Source of the DNA: Ophiura sarsii
Lineage: Eukaryota; Echinodermata; Ophiuroidea; Amphilepidida; Ophiuridae
Assembly (NCBI GenBank): GCA_035610835.1
Contig: CM069442.1
Span: 56,709,950-56,773,949, forward strand
DNA: 64,000 nucleotides
Direction of reading: 5' to 3'
Shown here: positions 13,151 to 24,463 of the stretch, piece by piece
How positions within the stretch are numbered: the first letter of the stretch is position 1
How the letters are laid out: each line of letters begins with the position of its first letter
Notes under the pieces: model-generated
Database searches by the model: none
The model's input: only the letters and a program-made list of their open reading frames with translations
What the model was told of the DNA's origin: nothing
Made by a program: the position numbers and the translations under genes

Positions 13151-13376
13151 TGAAGAGCTTTGTTGCAAAAGGGCCACCAGACCACCCCGACATGTTACTC
13201 ATTTTGCATTAGTGAATTTGTATTGACAAGTCCATGGAATTAATCAAATTATTGTAAGGCTGTGTTCAGTAACAATACAAGCCACATTCCACATAATGAA
13301 TAGCCATCCATTTAATAATGCAAAATGAGTAAAAAGGCTGAAGTGGATGTAGGCCCTTTTGCAAACCAGCTCTTCA
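13151..13376. mobile_element. Short TA-flanked MITE
   Basis: The termini TGAAGAGCTTTGTTGCAAAA and TTTTGCAAACCAGCTCTTCA are inverted repeats. A second inner inverted pair is ACTCATTTTGCATTA / TAATGCAAAATGAGT. TA occurs on both sides (13149-13150, 13377-13378). 226 bp, non-coding. Confidence 0.7.
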
Positions 13377-13646
13377 TATACTTATTTTAGCTGACTTCCA
13401 AAATATCGTTGTACAGTAAAATAAGTAAGCGCATTGATAACTGAAAACAATTTTTGACAAAGCAGTATCAGCAAATCAGCAAATCAATATCAGCAAAGAA
13501 AAGTGAATGCGCTTATCACTGCGGTACGATGTCGATCAGTTTCTGATGGCGTCCAATTCACGTACTGTTTCAATGGTAAGGTTCCCGGTTATCCTAAAAT
13601 GTGCCTTTGCGAATAATTGCTGTATGGGATGGCCCTCCGAACTGCT

Positions 13647-14260
13647 GTTATCACGAGCTGGTCCGAAATGTTGTTAACCTTACCGACATAATCCTCATGC
13701 GAGATACCAAGTACAGCTGCATGTCAAGTGCTTTCTTATCACACATGCTGCTTGATGAATACCCAAGTAATACACAGACTCAGAGGTAACACACCTACGT
13801 AATTCGATTTACATTAATGTTGCCAACATTTTCCTTAATGATCATTTAATGGAACTGCAGTAAGTACGTACTGTGCAACAATACATTTCTTAGTATGATC
13901 GTAAGGTGACAATTTGCCATAAATATTGTTTTATTCCTGGCAAAAATTCGCGTTTGGTTTATCAACTATACGAGTTAAAAATATATGTGTTGAAACAACT
14001 ACATTTTTATTTGTATATTTTTAAGTTATAATGTTCTGATTCATGTTAGTTGGTGATGCTTTAGTTCTTTTAAGGATTCATTCTTAGCTCACTTTTTATT
14101 CCCAACATTAGTATTGTAAATTTATTAATACCGACTCGTCTCACTGTTCTAAACCTGGAAATATTTTGGTAACATTCTTGGGCCGAATTTGTCCGAAATA
14201 GTGAGTTTTCCATTACTCAACATGCTTAATGTTACAAACAGATAATAGATTTGGGTAACA
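13647..14260 (+). repeat. Unit D of the ~0.8-kb repeat array
   Basis: Begins TTATCACGAGCTGGTCCG and matches units A and B closely for about 300 bp (CATGCTGCTTGATGAATACC, GTACGTACTGTGC), then diverges gradually. It is separated from unit B by about 1.1 kb of other sequence including a MITE. Confidence 0.75.
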
Positions 14261-14269
14261 CTTGCACTT

Positions 14270-14790
14270 TTTTAATGTTTTATTCCTGAGATACATTTGA
14301 GATTGGTTTTTCCACCTTGAGTTGAAATTACATTTGTTGAAACACTAAGCAATTGCATTTTAGATTCAATTCTGACTGGAATGTATGTTGGAATGTTCTG
14401 ACTCATATTGGTGACTTCTTTTGAACACATTGGCTGCACTTGATAAATGAACATGACCCCGGTCTGATGTCGAGGACAACGTTCTGTTGCCATTATCTGC
14501 ATGATCCTTGAATCGAATTGCCATGGGTACCTACATACATACATAATACATGTGTTTATTCTTGGGATAAATGTACGGTTCTCTTTCCCCCTCGAGTTGA
14601 AAATACATTTGTGTTGAAACAGTAGAATAGCACGAAGCAATTTTATTTTTGATTCAATTCTGATTGGAATGTAATTTGGAATGTATAGGGACTCATGCTA
14701 GTGACCTTTTAGAACGCGTTGATTGAATGATAAACATGACCCCGGTTTGATGTGCAGGTCATAGTTCGGTCAGCACAATCACGATACTCG
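14270..14790 (+). repeat. Two ~280-bp sub-repeats related to the array
   Basis: Copies at about 14272-14490 and 14555-14770 share GATTCAATTCTGA, GAGTTGAAA and AACATGACCCCGGT, and resemble the middle of units A and B (GTCTGGAATG, GGTGACC). They represent the older, more diverged end of the array. Confidence 0.65.
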
Positions 14791-14792
14791 TA

Positions 14793-15186
14793 CAGGGCGT
14801 TTCAAAAACGTGTCCCATCAGAGGGGAAAGTAATTATAAATACATCCCATGTTTTTGTTATTAAAAAAATAGACTGTTGGTAAGTCGTAAATTATTCAAA
14901 TATTATGTGGATTGTCATGGATAATATGGATGAAAATATGTTTTTCTGCTCAAATTGGACTTTCAATATTTACCAGATATATGTATTTTTAATTTGATTG
15001 ATTATGTTCAATTACACACTGAATGACGATTGTAGTAAAAGAGTTATCTGCGCATGAAATGTGGCAATAGCTGAATTTGACATGCCTGGTTATTATTACG
15101 CATTAAAGATTGCTGATCATGATTTATATATTTTTCATCGCCAAAAAGAAAATCTCATGTTTCACATGGGACACTTTTTCGACACG
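14793..15186. mobile_element. Possible TIR element (CAGGGCG end)
   Basis: The left end CAGGGCGTTTCAAAAACGTG then TCCCATC is matched imperfectly in inverse by CATGGGACACTTTTTCGACACG at the right, with TA on both outer edges. About 390 bp, no coding content. Moderate support because the ends differ by a small indel. Confidence 0.45.
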
Positions 15187-15189
15187 TAC

Positions 15190-17455
15190 AGTATACAGTT
15201 TGATGCTATCCAATCTCAAAGCATATCAGCCATGCCTTCATAATGTCAGCTATGAATACAACATAAATATGGCCATAATGACGAACAAATAGGGTAACGA
15301 AGTGGTATTTTTTAACTTTTTATTTATCGTATATTTTTCTATATGAGAGAACTGAAACAATCAAAGATAATGACGATAACCATCAGACTTTCACCGTCTT
15401 AAATGAATTTTCTGTCAATGAATTAGCAATAACTTCTGTTGTTGTGTAGAGTAGTAAAATCGGGAACTTGGTAAGTTTTCGGTGCGATTGAAGTAGCATG
15501 TAGCAAATGAGTAATGAAGTGTCACTACACTTTTAGTCAGAATTAGCTGTTTACAATAATCCGCATTAACAACACATCATCCATTTGGTGTCGCCTTCAA
15601 GAGATTGTAAAGGACTTCATGGTGTGAATGATTTGGTTAATATGGGTATTGCCATGATTAGCAATCTTCTCATTAAGCAGTTGAGATAATACTTTAAGCG
15701 CTTTAGAACGCCAGAATACGTCAAAATCGTATCGCTTTGCATTGTACATTCCCATATCTTTAAATTTCACCGATATCCTCTATTTCCTTGAATATACGTA
15801 AAAACCAAACGGATTTTCTACACTGTTCAGATTTGCATTCATCTTTGTTCAACTTAATCGTTTTAGAACACAATTTAGGCTAATAGAAATTGTTGTTACT
15901 TGCAATTTTAAATGAAATCTACAGGTTTCAATCTAACGTAATAGAAAGTTACTGAACTTTCCTGATTATCATAACACTTTTTCGTTATTTACGCGGATTT
16001 TAAATTACATTTGTCTGATTTTCTCTTAAACTTGTTGATTTATACAAACTCCAGGATATTTCTTTGCGACATAGGATTTGTGAGGATTTCCTTTGATATA
16101 CCGTTGGCATTATGATTTGTTTATGTATCGATTTTATATTTAAGATTAATTCATCAGGAGGCTACGAAGACTAAGACCAACATTGTTATATCTGTACGTT
16201 TTCAAGAAATATGACATTGAATATGATTCCATGCCATGACTCTAATTAGGGCGTGTGCATTGATTTGTCTAGTGATTGCTCCCCACACAATACATAGTCT
16301 ACGCAAATGAATAGATCTGTATCGAGAGTTCTGTGGATCATCTGATGGAAAGTTTCAAAGTTTGTATTGGCTCATGCATTCGCTTGTTCTGTTTCAACAA
16401 CATTATTACTCATTTGGGAGACAGACGGTTTTCCATGTGACTCACCCAATACAACGTCAATATCGAGAACAGTATTAAAGATAAACACATTCGTCTCTCT
16501 CAGGGGCATTAATATATCAATTATCAGATGTTTATCTCACTGCGCAATGCGCGGAGGCCTGTTTACATTAATGAAAAATAGTGCGAGTTAATTGTTCCCC
16601 GGACACGAGCCCGTAACGAACAGCCATCGGGTAGGGATATTACGTTTGGTTATTCGCTTCCTATAAATAGAATGTATGTCAAATATTGATAAACGTGTTA
16701 GAGAAAATGTGTGTAATACTGGTAATACATACGGTGTAGACGCCGAGTACTCATAGTGTTTTATTAAATTGAAATACGCTAGACATGTGTAGGAGTTGAA
16801 TTTCTGATTTTAGCTATGAGAAGAGTTATAATAACCACCATTGAAATTATTTAACGACAGAAATGACGTGAACTACACAGAGTATCTGTCAACATGGTCA
16901 ATTACGCAGACGGTTAATTAAAGATCTACAAAGTAGGTCAAATAACAACAGAACCTTTTAAACGTGGGACGTATTCATTTTGACAGTTAATATGCCAGTT
17001 GTCAATTGAACCATGATTGTATTCTTTATTTGGTATTGATCTGTAAAGTGGTGCTAAATAATGGTCAATGAAGTGGTCGAAACGTAAAATGATGACCATT
17101 AATTTAACGGATGAGTCCGTCAAATATTAAATGTTGATGATTCTTTTTGATATCGCCAATAATGAGCAGATAAGGTTGAACGACATTCGGTACTGGTCTC
17201 GAACAATCAAAACTTAATTTTCTCCGCGCATTCTTCATACAATTACGGTGTACGAAATTAAAGTCTGAGGATAACATATCGATCGGCTATATACAGCGTG
17301 AGCGACAGACAACGAAAATCATCTAGTGACATATTACATGGCGATACCTCCGTATTTTACACGAACATAAATTCAAGGTTTTACGATGCTATCTACTATA
17401 ATTGTAAAAATACATTGCAGTTTTGTGTCATATTTCCAAATTGTATGAGTTGTAT
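15190..17455. other. Non-coding stretch, nothing recognised
   Basis: AT-rich sequence with no open frame of protein-like character on either strand and no repeat structure visible by eye. Confidence 0.55.
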
Positions 17456-17460
17456 GTAAT

Positions 17461-18006
17461 CAGTCTACTCCGGAACAGGAGTGCATTCAGCTTGAGGGCG
17501 TGTTATTTAGTGACGCACTGCCGTCACTTTTTTACACGGCGATTCATCAAGTGACGGGAGACCGTCTCTCGCTGGGTGACGAATACGTTTGATATTTCAA
17601 TAGTGGGAACGGGAATGCGTTTCCAAGGGAACGGCTTCCCGTCACAGATTGAAACAAATCCTATTTTGCTGATTATCTCTGAGATAATGTTTAAAAATCA
17701 TCACTGATACTACTACAAGTCTTATATTTAATGTAAAATTTATCACACATACCATAAAAATTCATTAAAATGGTGTAAACGCGCCTAGAAAATAGTAGTC
17801 GACTTGCATTGCGAGATTTTTGGGTTCAAAGGTGAGACAAAATCATCTGACTAATTGCCGCGAGGAATTGTGGTATCTAGGCTGCCCCAGTGTTAATTTG
17901 TATGCTAATATTTATGGTTGAAAAGCCATGATTGCATAAATTGACGGGTTCACGTTACCACGGAGACTCACACCCGTCAATTTGTAGCGCGTTCAGGAAA
18001 TGACTG
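17461..18006 (+). mobile_element. MITE family with 5-bp TSD, copy 1
   Basis: A 546-bp element starting CAGTCTACTCCGGAACAGGA and ending with AAATGACTG, flanked by direct GTAAT (17456-17460 and 18007-18011). It aligns in reverse complement over its whole length with the element at 25868-26450. Shared words include AAGTGACGGGAGACCGTCT, TTTGATATTTCAATAG, TTTCCAAGGGAACG and CGCCTAGAAAAT. Interior segments differ by indels. Non-coding. A 5-bp duplication with CAGTC termini fits no superfamily I can name with confidence. Confidence 0.85.
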
Positions 18007-18011
18007 GTAAT

Positions 18012-18642
18012 CAAAGGGTTGTGCTGTACAAAGTATCTCTGTACCTATAGCTGACAATTTATATTTTGAACTTTATTATCACATAAATCAAGCTTTTAAT
18101 ACTGATATACAACCACCAAAATTCTTGCAAATGTTGAAGAATCGTGCCTGTCCATACTGCACTCATTTAAATTCGAGTATTACTAATCACTTCAAGTAGG
18201 AAACATGTTTTTACATTATATTGCAACTCATCAATATCATGAAATTATAATATATTCAAGAGCGTAAAGCATCTCGTAAACATACGTTTTCTACCACTAG
18301 CTGTCCAATATTGCTATCAGGCATAAAGGGTCGATGTCTATATTGACAACTTGCTTGCTGTAAGCCTCCATCGTCTTGAGCATGTTAACATCAGCTACCT
18401 ACCAAATCTGTGAAACCTTCATGAAAGACAGTACTTACGGCCTTGACTCTGTAGAAACACACTGAAACTCTACTGCATATATCCAAACCTTCGATATATT
18501 TTTTCAGTGATTTCTGTGTTTTACAGTGATAGAGTGGTTTACAGTGATAGAGTTACAGTGTTTTTTAGTGATAGATTTTGAACTTGACATCTTGGTTGTG
18601 TACATTTCACTCTTACATTTATAATGCTACATGACAACCCCC
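18012..18642. other. Non-coding; short tandem motif
   Basis: Mostly unique AT-rich DNA. At about 18508-18575 the motif TTACAGTGATAGAGT is repeated imperfectly about four times, just outside the foldback element to the right. Confidence 0.6.
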
Positions 18643-18711
18643 ATCTGGGTGTAAAGCAGAGAACGGTCTGTAAAGCAGAGAACGGTCTGTAAAGCAGAGA
18701 ACGGTCTGTAA

Positions 18712-19211
18712 GGGATCACGTCAAAACTCGACCGCCCGTTGACCGCCGGTTACGGCCGGTTCCGCGCGGTTCTCACAAAACGTGTCGTCTGTTATAATAT
18801 ATACACATAATGAGGTCAAATAGTTACACTCTGGTGAACACGACCGGTTGAAAGTGCCTCGTCACACGCGTGAGCAATAAAAGTCTCAGTTGACAACCAG
18901 TACAATGCAGCTATTGATTTTCGCTGGGGTTGGCTTTTTCAATCTGTTATAGCTCAATTAACTTTTTAAAATCAATACCGAAAGTCTATGAATGGTTATT
19001 TTTATAGAACGATTATAGAGAGAGCTATTATGACCGCAAAGTAACAGATTGATAGTGTAAATTGGTCCGGTTACAGCATTAAGTCAACCGGCAGTTGTTC
19101 AGTGTTGCATGCGTGAATATTCATATACCAGTAAAACATTTGACCTGAAAGAACCGGGCGGAACCGTACGTAACTGGCGGTCAACGGGCGGTCGAGTTTT
19201 GACGTCTCCCC
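18712..19211. mobile_element. Harbinger-like MITE nested in the foldback arm
   Basis: About 60-bp terminal inverted repeats: left GGGATCACGTCAAAACTCGA, right ends TCGAGTTTTGACGTCTCCCC. They continue with CCGCCCGTTGACCGCC and its complement. TAA flanks both ends (18709-18711, 19212-19214), and the interrupted 20-mer array reads through if the insert is removed. A 3-bp TWA target with G-rich ends is typical of PIF/Harbinger. A 150-bp relative lies at 46282-46431. Confidence 0.8.
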
Positions 19212-19329
19212 TAAAGCAGAGAACGGTCTGTAAGTGTAATGTACAGAAAGGTGTGTATCTTCTATTTCTCTCTCACTCTCTCTTTCTCTCCCCGGTAGTC
19301 GGTCAACGCTACGGGAGACGGTGGGGGAG

Positions 19330-19690
19330 TTAAGATGGGAGGAGTTAAGGTGGTGTTAATGTGGGATGGGGTTAATGTGGGGGTTAAGGAGGGGGTTAAG
19401 GTGGGGGATTAATGAAGGTGGGGGTTAAGGGGGTTGGTTAAGGAGGGGGTTAAGGTGGGGGATTAATGTCAGGGTTGTGGGTTAAGGTGGTGGTAAGTTG
19501 GGGGTGTTAAGGTTGGGGGTTAAGGTGGGGGAGTTAAGATAGGAGCAGTTAAGGTGGTGTTAAGGTGGGTTGGGGGTTAAGGTGGGGTTAAGTGGGTTGG
19601 TTAAGGAGTTGGTTGTGGGTTAAGGTGGTGGTAAGTTGGGGGTGTTAAGGTGGGGGTAAGGTGGGGAGTTAAGATGGGAGGACGGTGAGA
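19330..19690 (+). repeat. G-rich minisatellite (GGTTAAGGTGGGG)n
   Basis: About 360 bp of imperfect tandem repeats of GGGGGTTAAGGTGGGGG-type words, strongly strand-asymmetric (G on +, almost no C). It lies in the loop of the foldback element. Multiple G-tracts of 4-5 could form G-quadruplexes. Confidence 0.85.
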
Positions 19691-20159
19691 TAGTGCGTGC
19701 CAGGGGTTCTTAATGTGAGCGGTCACGGTAGCGATTGCGGCCATGTTGCTGGAGAACTATCAGGGAGGGACTATATTAATTTTGGGACAGGAAACTCCTA
19801 TACTGCTATACTGCGCACAGGTGGTCGCGTTTTGAATGCACCACAGCGCCACCAACTGTATCGGTCCATTCCCCGTAAGCACGTAAGCTATGCGTACACA
19901 GCACCATCAACAGTGTCGGTCCAGCTTAGTTAATGTGCACCGTTCGGCAAGCGAAGTGCCAACCCCTGGCACTATCTCACTGATTTACATAAAGCCCGTC
20001 TCCCGTAGCGTTGACCGACTACCGGGGAGAGAAAGAGAGAGTGAGAGAGAAATAGAAGATACACACCTTTCTGTACATTACACTTACAGACCGTTCTCTG
20101 CTTTACAGACCGTTCTCTGCTTTACAGACCGTTCTCTGCTTTACAGACCGTTCTCTGCT

Positions 20160-20395
20160 TTACACCCAGATCGTTCTCAACATTTGACCTTTCCAAGACT
20201 ATTACACAGATCTTTCTACATTCTAGACACCTTTCTCTAAATTACTGAGACCTTTCTCCATTCTAGACACCGTTCTCTAAATTACAGAGACCTTTCTCCA
20301 TTTTCTAGTCACCTTTCTCTAAATTACTGAGACCTTTCTCCATTTTCTAGTCACCTTTCTCTAAATTACTGAGACCTTTCTCCATTTTAGACCAT
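20160..20395 (+). repeat. ~42-bp tandem repeat
   Basis: At least four imperfect copies of a unit containing CACCTTTCTCTAAATTACTG and GAGACCTTTCTCCATT run immediately outside the right arm of the foldback element. The words resemble the foldback 20-mer (CCGTTCTCT), suggesting a common origin. Confidence 0.8.
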
Positions 20396-20813
20396 TTTGA
20401 CCCCTTTGGCCGCCCATAGACTAGGTGATACTTGTACCTGTCACCTAGAATGAGTGACAACATTTTTGTTCTCAACCAGTCAACCGTTGTTCTTTATAAC
20501 TGAATCTTTGAGTGTCATGTCAGTATTTAAAGTTTCATACAGTGTGTGCAAGTCCATGCATAAGGGTATTTGCCCGTCGAATCAGTACAACATTTCTATT
20601 CTTATCAATTGTCTCTCTGCGTCTGCACTCATATCAGGTCAAAGTCCCAATTGAACATCAATACAAAGTATGTATTTGATAATGAAGATATTAACATCTA
20701 GACCTGTCTTTTCTTGAATTAAAATAAATATTTCTTGCACGTGATATTAGCCAAAAAGGCTCTATTTTAGCTATTACTTCAGTAGTCGTATATACTTCAT
20801 CGGTTTGCATCTA
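20396..20813. other. Non-coding stretch, nothing recognised
   Basis: Unique AT-rich sequence with no supported gene or repeat. Confidence 0.5.
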
Positions 20814-21413
20814 TGGTGTCCCAGAAGGATTTATACCGTGATTGATAAAATATAAAACAACAGTGTATCCCTGTGGATTACCTGCAATGTGTACATGTCC
20901 CCTATCCCTTGTTCTGGTAATTTCATTCAAATATCTCTGATTGTTCAGGTGTGGCAAAACATTGTTGAAAATTGATGAAAACCTGTTTTTCAATTTCAGT
21001 GCATTTCAAATAAATAACCTCAAACCAACGGCCAAAGAAGGTATTGTATGAAGTCATCAATCAAGCTGAACAATTCAAACGCTAGAAATAGTTGGCATCA
21101 ATCCGTGGGCATTAAAACAGGATATGTCAGCATTTTACCTTCAAAGCATTTCAAAACACATTTCGCTGAACATGGTCAATGATTTAGATTTATAAAACAG
21201 AGATAAAACTCAGAATATACTACATTTACTTTACGAAAAGTAGTTAATATCTATTTCAAAAACATTTGATTTTTAAAATTCGAAATTGCTAAGACATATA
21301 AAAATAATATGCAGATTTGGAATCATAAGCACTCTGATCTAATTCTACTGCAATGGTATTAATAGCCAAAATAGATGCAAATTTCACGGTATAAATGATT
21401 CTGGGACACCCTG
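20814..21413. mobile_element. ~600-bp TIR element (GGTGTCCCAGAA end)
   Basis: The left end GGTGTCCCAGAAGGATTTAT then ACCGTGA is matched in inverse by TCACGGTATAAATGATTCTG then GGACACCCTG at the right: an imperfect 28-bp inverted repeat. The interior has minus-strand open frames of 60-100 residues without recognisable domains. Probably a non-autonomous DNA transposon. Confidence 0.65.
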
Positions 21414-23292
21414 TTATTATAAAGATATATAATTGATCTGACGGCACGATAACAACGTATTTTGATTTACCCTTATTTTGGTCCTCCTTAATGAATACAA
21501 AGCTTTGAAGCCATGGCTCACAACGTCTTGTGTAATTAACTATATGATAGATGGGTGGTACAGTTTGTAGAACGTTTGACGTTAATCCTGTATTCAAAAC
21601 AAAACTGATAGCCTACTTAAATTACATATCGTACCAATCATACTGGTATGAACCATTATTATCTTATGTAAACTTGCAACGACATGTTTCTTTGGACATG
21701 TTGGGAACGCCTAGAGCTTGTTCGAATCAACATTCGTCAACGTATTTATTGCAACGGGTAAAGGTATAATTGTCGTCGGCATATTTTTATATACGATATT
21801 GTAGAAATGACTTCCCATACCATATGTTATAGTAAATATTATTAATGAAGAGAAGATTACTTTACTATACACCATTTCGAGTAAATAAGAATTAAAAGAC
21901 ATTAAATGTAAATCTGACAGAGCCAAGTTTTGAGGAAATTGGGTTTTCCTACATCTGAAGGCGCAAGTGTATAATCTCCAATTTTCAAATCCCTTTTTTC
22001 GGTATGAGCTGAATTCATGTAAACCTTTATTTACTACTTTCAATAAAAAAGGGGACACCATATCGATTTAAAAATGAAACACCACAAAGGCAGCAAAACT
22101 ATAATCCAAGTTGTTTCATAGTTAAGTTGTCATGAAATCTTGATCATTTTGAATATTAAACCCGGCGGCATTCCTTCGACCCATGCATAAAATAACCGTA
22201 GAATTGAAATATCCACTTTCTGTCACAGGGACAGAGAAGGTCAAGAGTCACAGAATTATATTCAAAAAGAGCTATACAAGCAACGTACTGATACCTTGAC
22301 GGTATTATGGTATAGCTTGGAGCAAACCAAATCTATCTCCTCTGTCTCCTTCCCCTTGATAGCATTTACAAAGAAAATTTGGTCCCGAGCCCCTTCCGGC
22401 TCTTTTTTTTAATCTATGCGCGTAGCGTTTCTTAAAATTAATAAAAAATATAAGCCGATAAAAAGCCGTGTGTGTGTGAACTCGTTGAGCTGATAAAGTG
22501 GTTCATTAATTGGTATGGAAGCATGAATATTCACTATGTTATTTTATAGATTAAAGGACTTAATCCTACCAAGGCCAAAAAGTACTACGCTATGGAATAT
22601 ATATTCATTTTCTGTCATCAAAAACAAATTACTCAGCTTATTTTCCCCGCCATTTTCAAAACATCGGAATCATCAAATTGTTAAACGCTGGGTACCTATA
22701 ATTGTTGTAGTCTATCTGCTTGTGAAAACGCCCACGCCAGTCAAGTTGCTTACATAGCCAAGTTAAATTGGTCTGCTAGTAACATACACACACAAACCCC
22801 AACCTCCGGCAATCCAGGTTTAAGCCTCTTAATTAAACTTTCAAATGACTAATGTTTTTTTTTCTGTTGAACAACAATACGTTAGACCATCACGCTTAAT
22901 GTCCCCGGTTGCTTGTGTGAAAGTAAACGTATGTTGTTGCTCTTAATAGTATTGTTACGAGGGCATTGTGGACAGTATCACACGTTGCATTAGTCACGAA
23001 TGGTCATGCTCTTGCTGTGCTTCGTGTACTATATATATTGCTCGTCAGAACATATGTGTGAATATGTGTGAAAGTTACGTCACATAAGTGTCAGTTTTAT
23101 AATGGGCCCGTAATGTGGCCCAAATTCAATATCTAAATGTTTCCAGAAGAAATGTTGAATTCGTCGTATGGTGTGTATTTTTACTCAGTCTATATTTACG
23201 AAAGTAAATTACGCGTACGTAAATTTTGCATATGCAAAATGACGTGTTTGTCTTGGTAAAAGCCAAATATATTGTTACAATTTTTGTCCCAA
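21414..23292. other. Non-coding stretch, nothing recognised
   Basis: AT-rich. Open frames of up to 116 residues at 21551-22061 lie on opposite strands, are not protein-like, and ORFs of this length are expected by chance at this base composition. Confidence 0.5.
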
Positions 23293-23294
23293 TA

Positions 23295-24461
23295 CACAGA
23301 AAAAAATTACTGAGTCAAATGCCTCATTTTGGTAAGTCTTTCATTTGTCCGTGTAGTGAGACACTTTGAAGTTAAACTGAGTCATTTGACTCATCCATAA
23401 TGAGTCAATTGACTCACAAATGCAATTAATGAGTCTTCTGACTCACCAAAAATGAGTCAATTGACTCACTAGTGACTCAACAGACTCGGTAATGGGTCAC
23501 CTGACTCAATACTAATGAGTCAATTGAGCCTCCTGACTCACTTGTAACATGTCAATTGACTCAATAATGAATCAAATTGGGTCATTTGACACATTTAAAT
23601 GAGTCCCTTGATTCACAGATAATATTAACTGAGTCGAATGACTCATTTTGATGAGTCTTTTGTTTGTCCGTGTACTGAGACACTTGGACGTTTTACTGAG
23701 TCAATTGACTCAGGTTGGATGAGTCAACTGACTCAGACTGGAATTTTCAGTTGAGCCTCAGAATAGCCTTGTTTTGTGACAATTAAAGACTATCACAAAC
23801 ATGGGCGGTGATCTCCGAAAACTGTTAGTTTCTGTAGACACTGTATGTTGCCCATTATTAAGCAGGCACTAAGTCCAACAAATAATGATGTTAAATACAT
23901 CCATAAGCTTACTGAGGTGTAACGACGAAGGTCCAACACTGTAAGCTTACTGAAGGTAAAAACACCGCCAAATGCAAAAAGTTACTGTTCTATCAGCTCC
24001 AGAAATTCCACATATTACTTATGAGTCTATGCAGTGTTTAATAACAAAGAAGTCCAAAAGAAATGACACAACTTGTGTCTTCAATCACTAACATCATGAA
24101 CATACGCTATATAGTCACCAGTCCATGTGCAAAACAAAATGGCCGAGCTAATAAATAAAAACAGCCTCGCTTTCATTTCGTATTTGACTCATTATTTTTG
24201 TGAATGAGTCAAAAGTCGATCTTGACTCATCTTACCCTGACAAGTGAGTCAATCTGGCAATACTCTACTGAGTCACCTGAAATTTGACTCATTAACAGAT
24301 TATGCGTGAGTCAATTATGATACACTTAGTGCAATAAGTGAGTCAATGTGTATGTGACTCACTTAAAATGAGTCAATTGACTCAGCAAATGAGTCAACTT
24401 AATGATGACTCATTTCAAAATTGTCGAAGTGAGTCAAATGACTCGGTATTTTTTTTCTGTG
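23295..24461. mobile_element. TIR element built of AP-1-type palindromes
   Basis: The ends CACAGAAAAAAATTACTGAG (left) and the inverse of CACAGAAAAAAAATACCGAG (right) are inverted repeats flanked by TA (23293-23294, 24462-24463). By hand count about 18 exact TGAGTCA/TGACTCA heptamers lie in the left ~470 bp and about 14 in the right ~285 bp. Many are paired as TGAGTCAATTGACTCA. The ~400-bp centre has none and is unrelated. About 0.14 would be expected by chance in the element. Dense subterminal repeats with CAC-type ends resemble CMC (CACTA/Mirage) transposons, where such repeats bind transposase. The heptamer is also the AP-1/bZIP consensus. No transposase is encoded. Confidence 0.8.
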
Positions 24462-24463
24462 TA

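Larger units (their letters stand above)
18643..20169. mobile_element. Foldback element with tandem 20-mer termini
   Basis: The left arm starts CATCTGGGTGTAAAGCAG and carries tandem copies of GTAAAGCAGAGAACGGTCT (three at 18654-18711, another at about 19211). It then runs through a CTCTCTTTCTC-rich stretch to CGCTACGGGAGACGG near 19322. The right arm (about 19995-20169) is the reverse complement, with four tandem copies of the 20-mer and CACCCAGATC at the outer edge. An inner inverted pair (about 19687-19708 and 19952-19974, AGATAGTG / CACTATCT) continues the symmetry. Long inverted ends made of short tandem repeats are characteristic of Foldback-type transposons. No transposase seen. Confidence 0.75.

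Noticed and set aside
10845..14640. Minus-strand frames in repeat units that share a similar peptide (VMF..QV.PM.SK.VTN)
   Set aside because: Similarity follows from the DNA repeat itself. Sister copies contain stops and deletions in the same frame.
19330..19690. Telomere-like repeat (GGTTAAGG words)
   Set aside because: The unit is irregular 12-17 bp with G4-5 tracts, not the TTAGGG hexamer.
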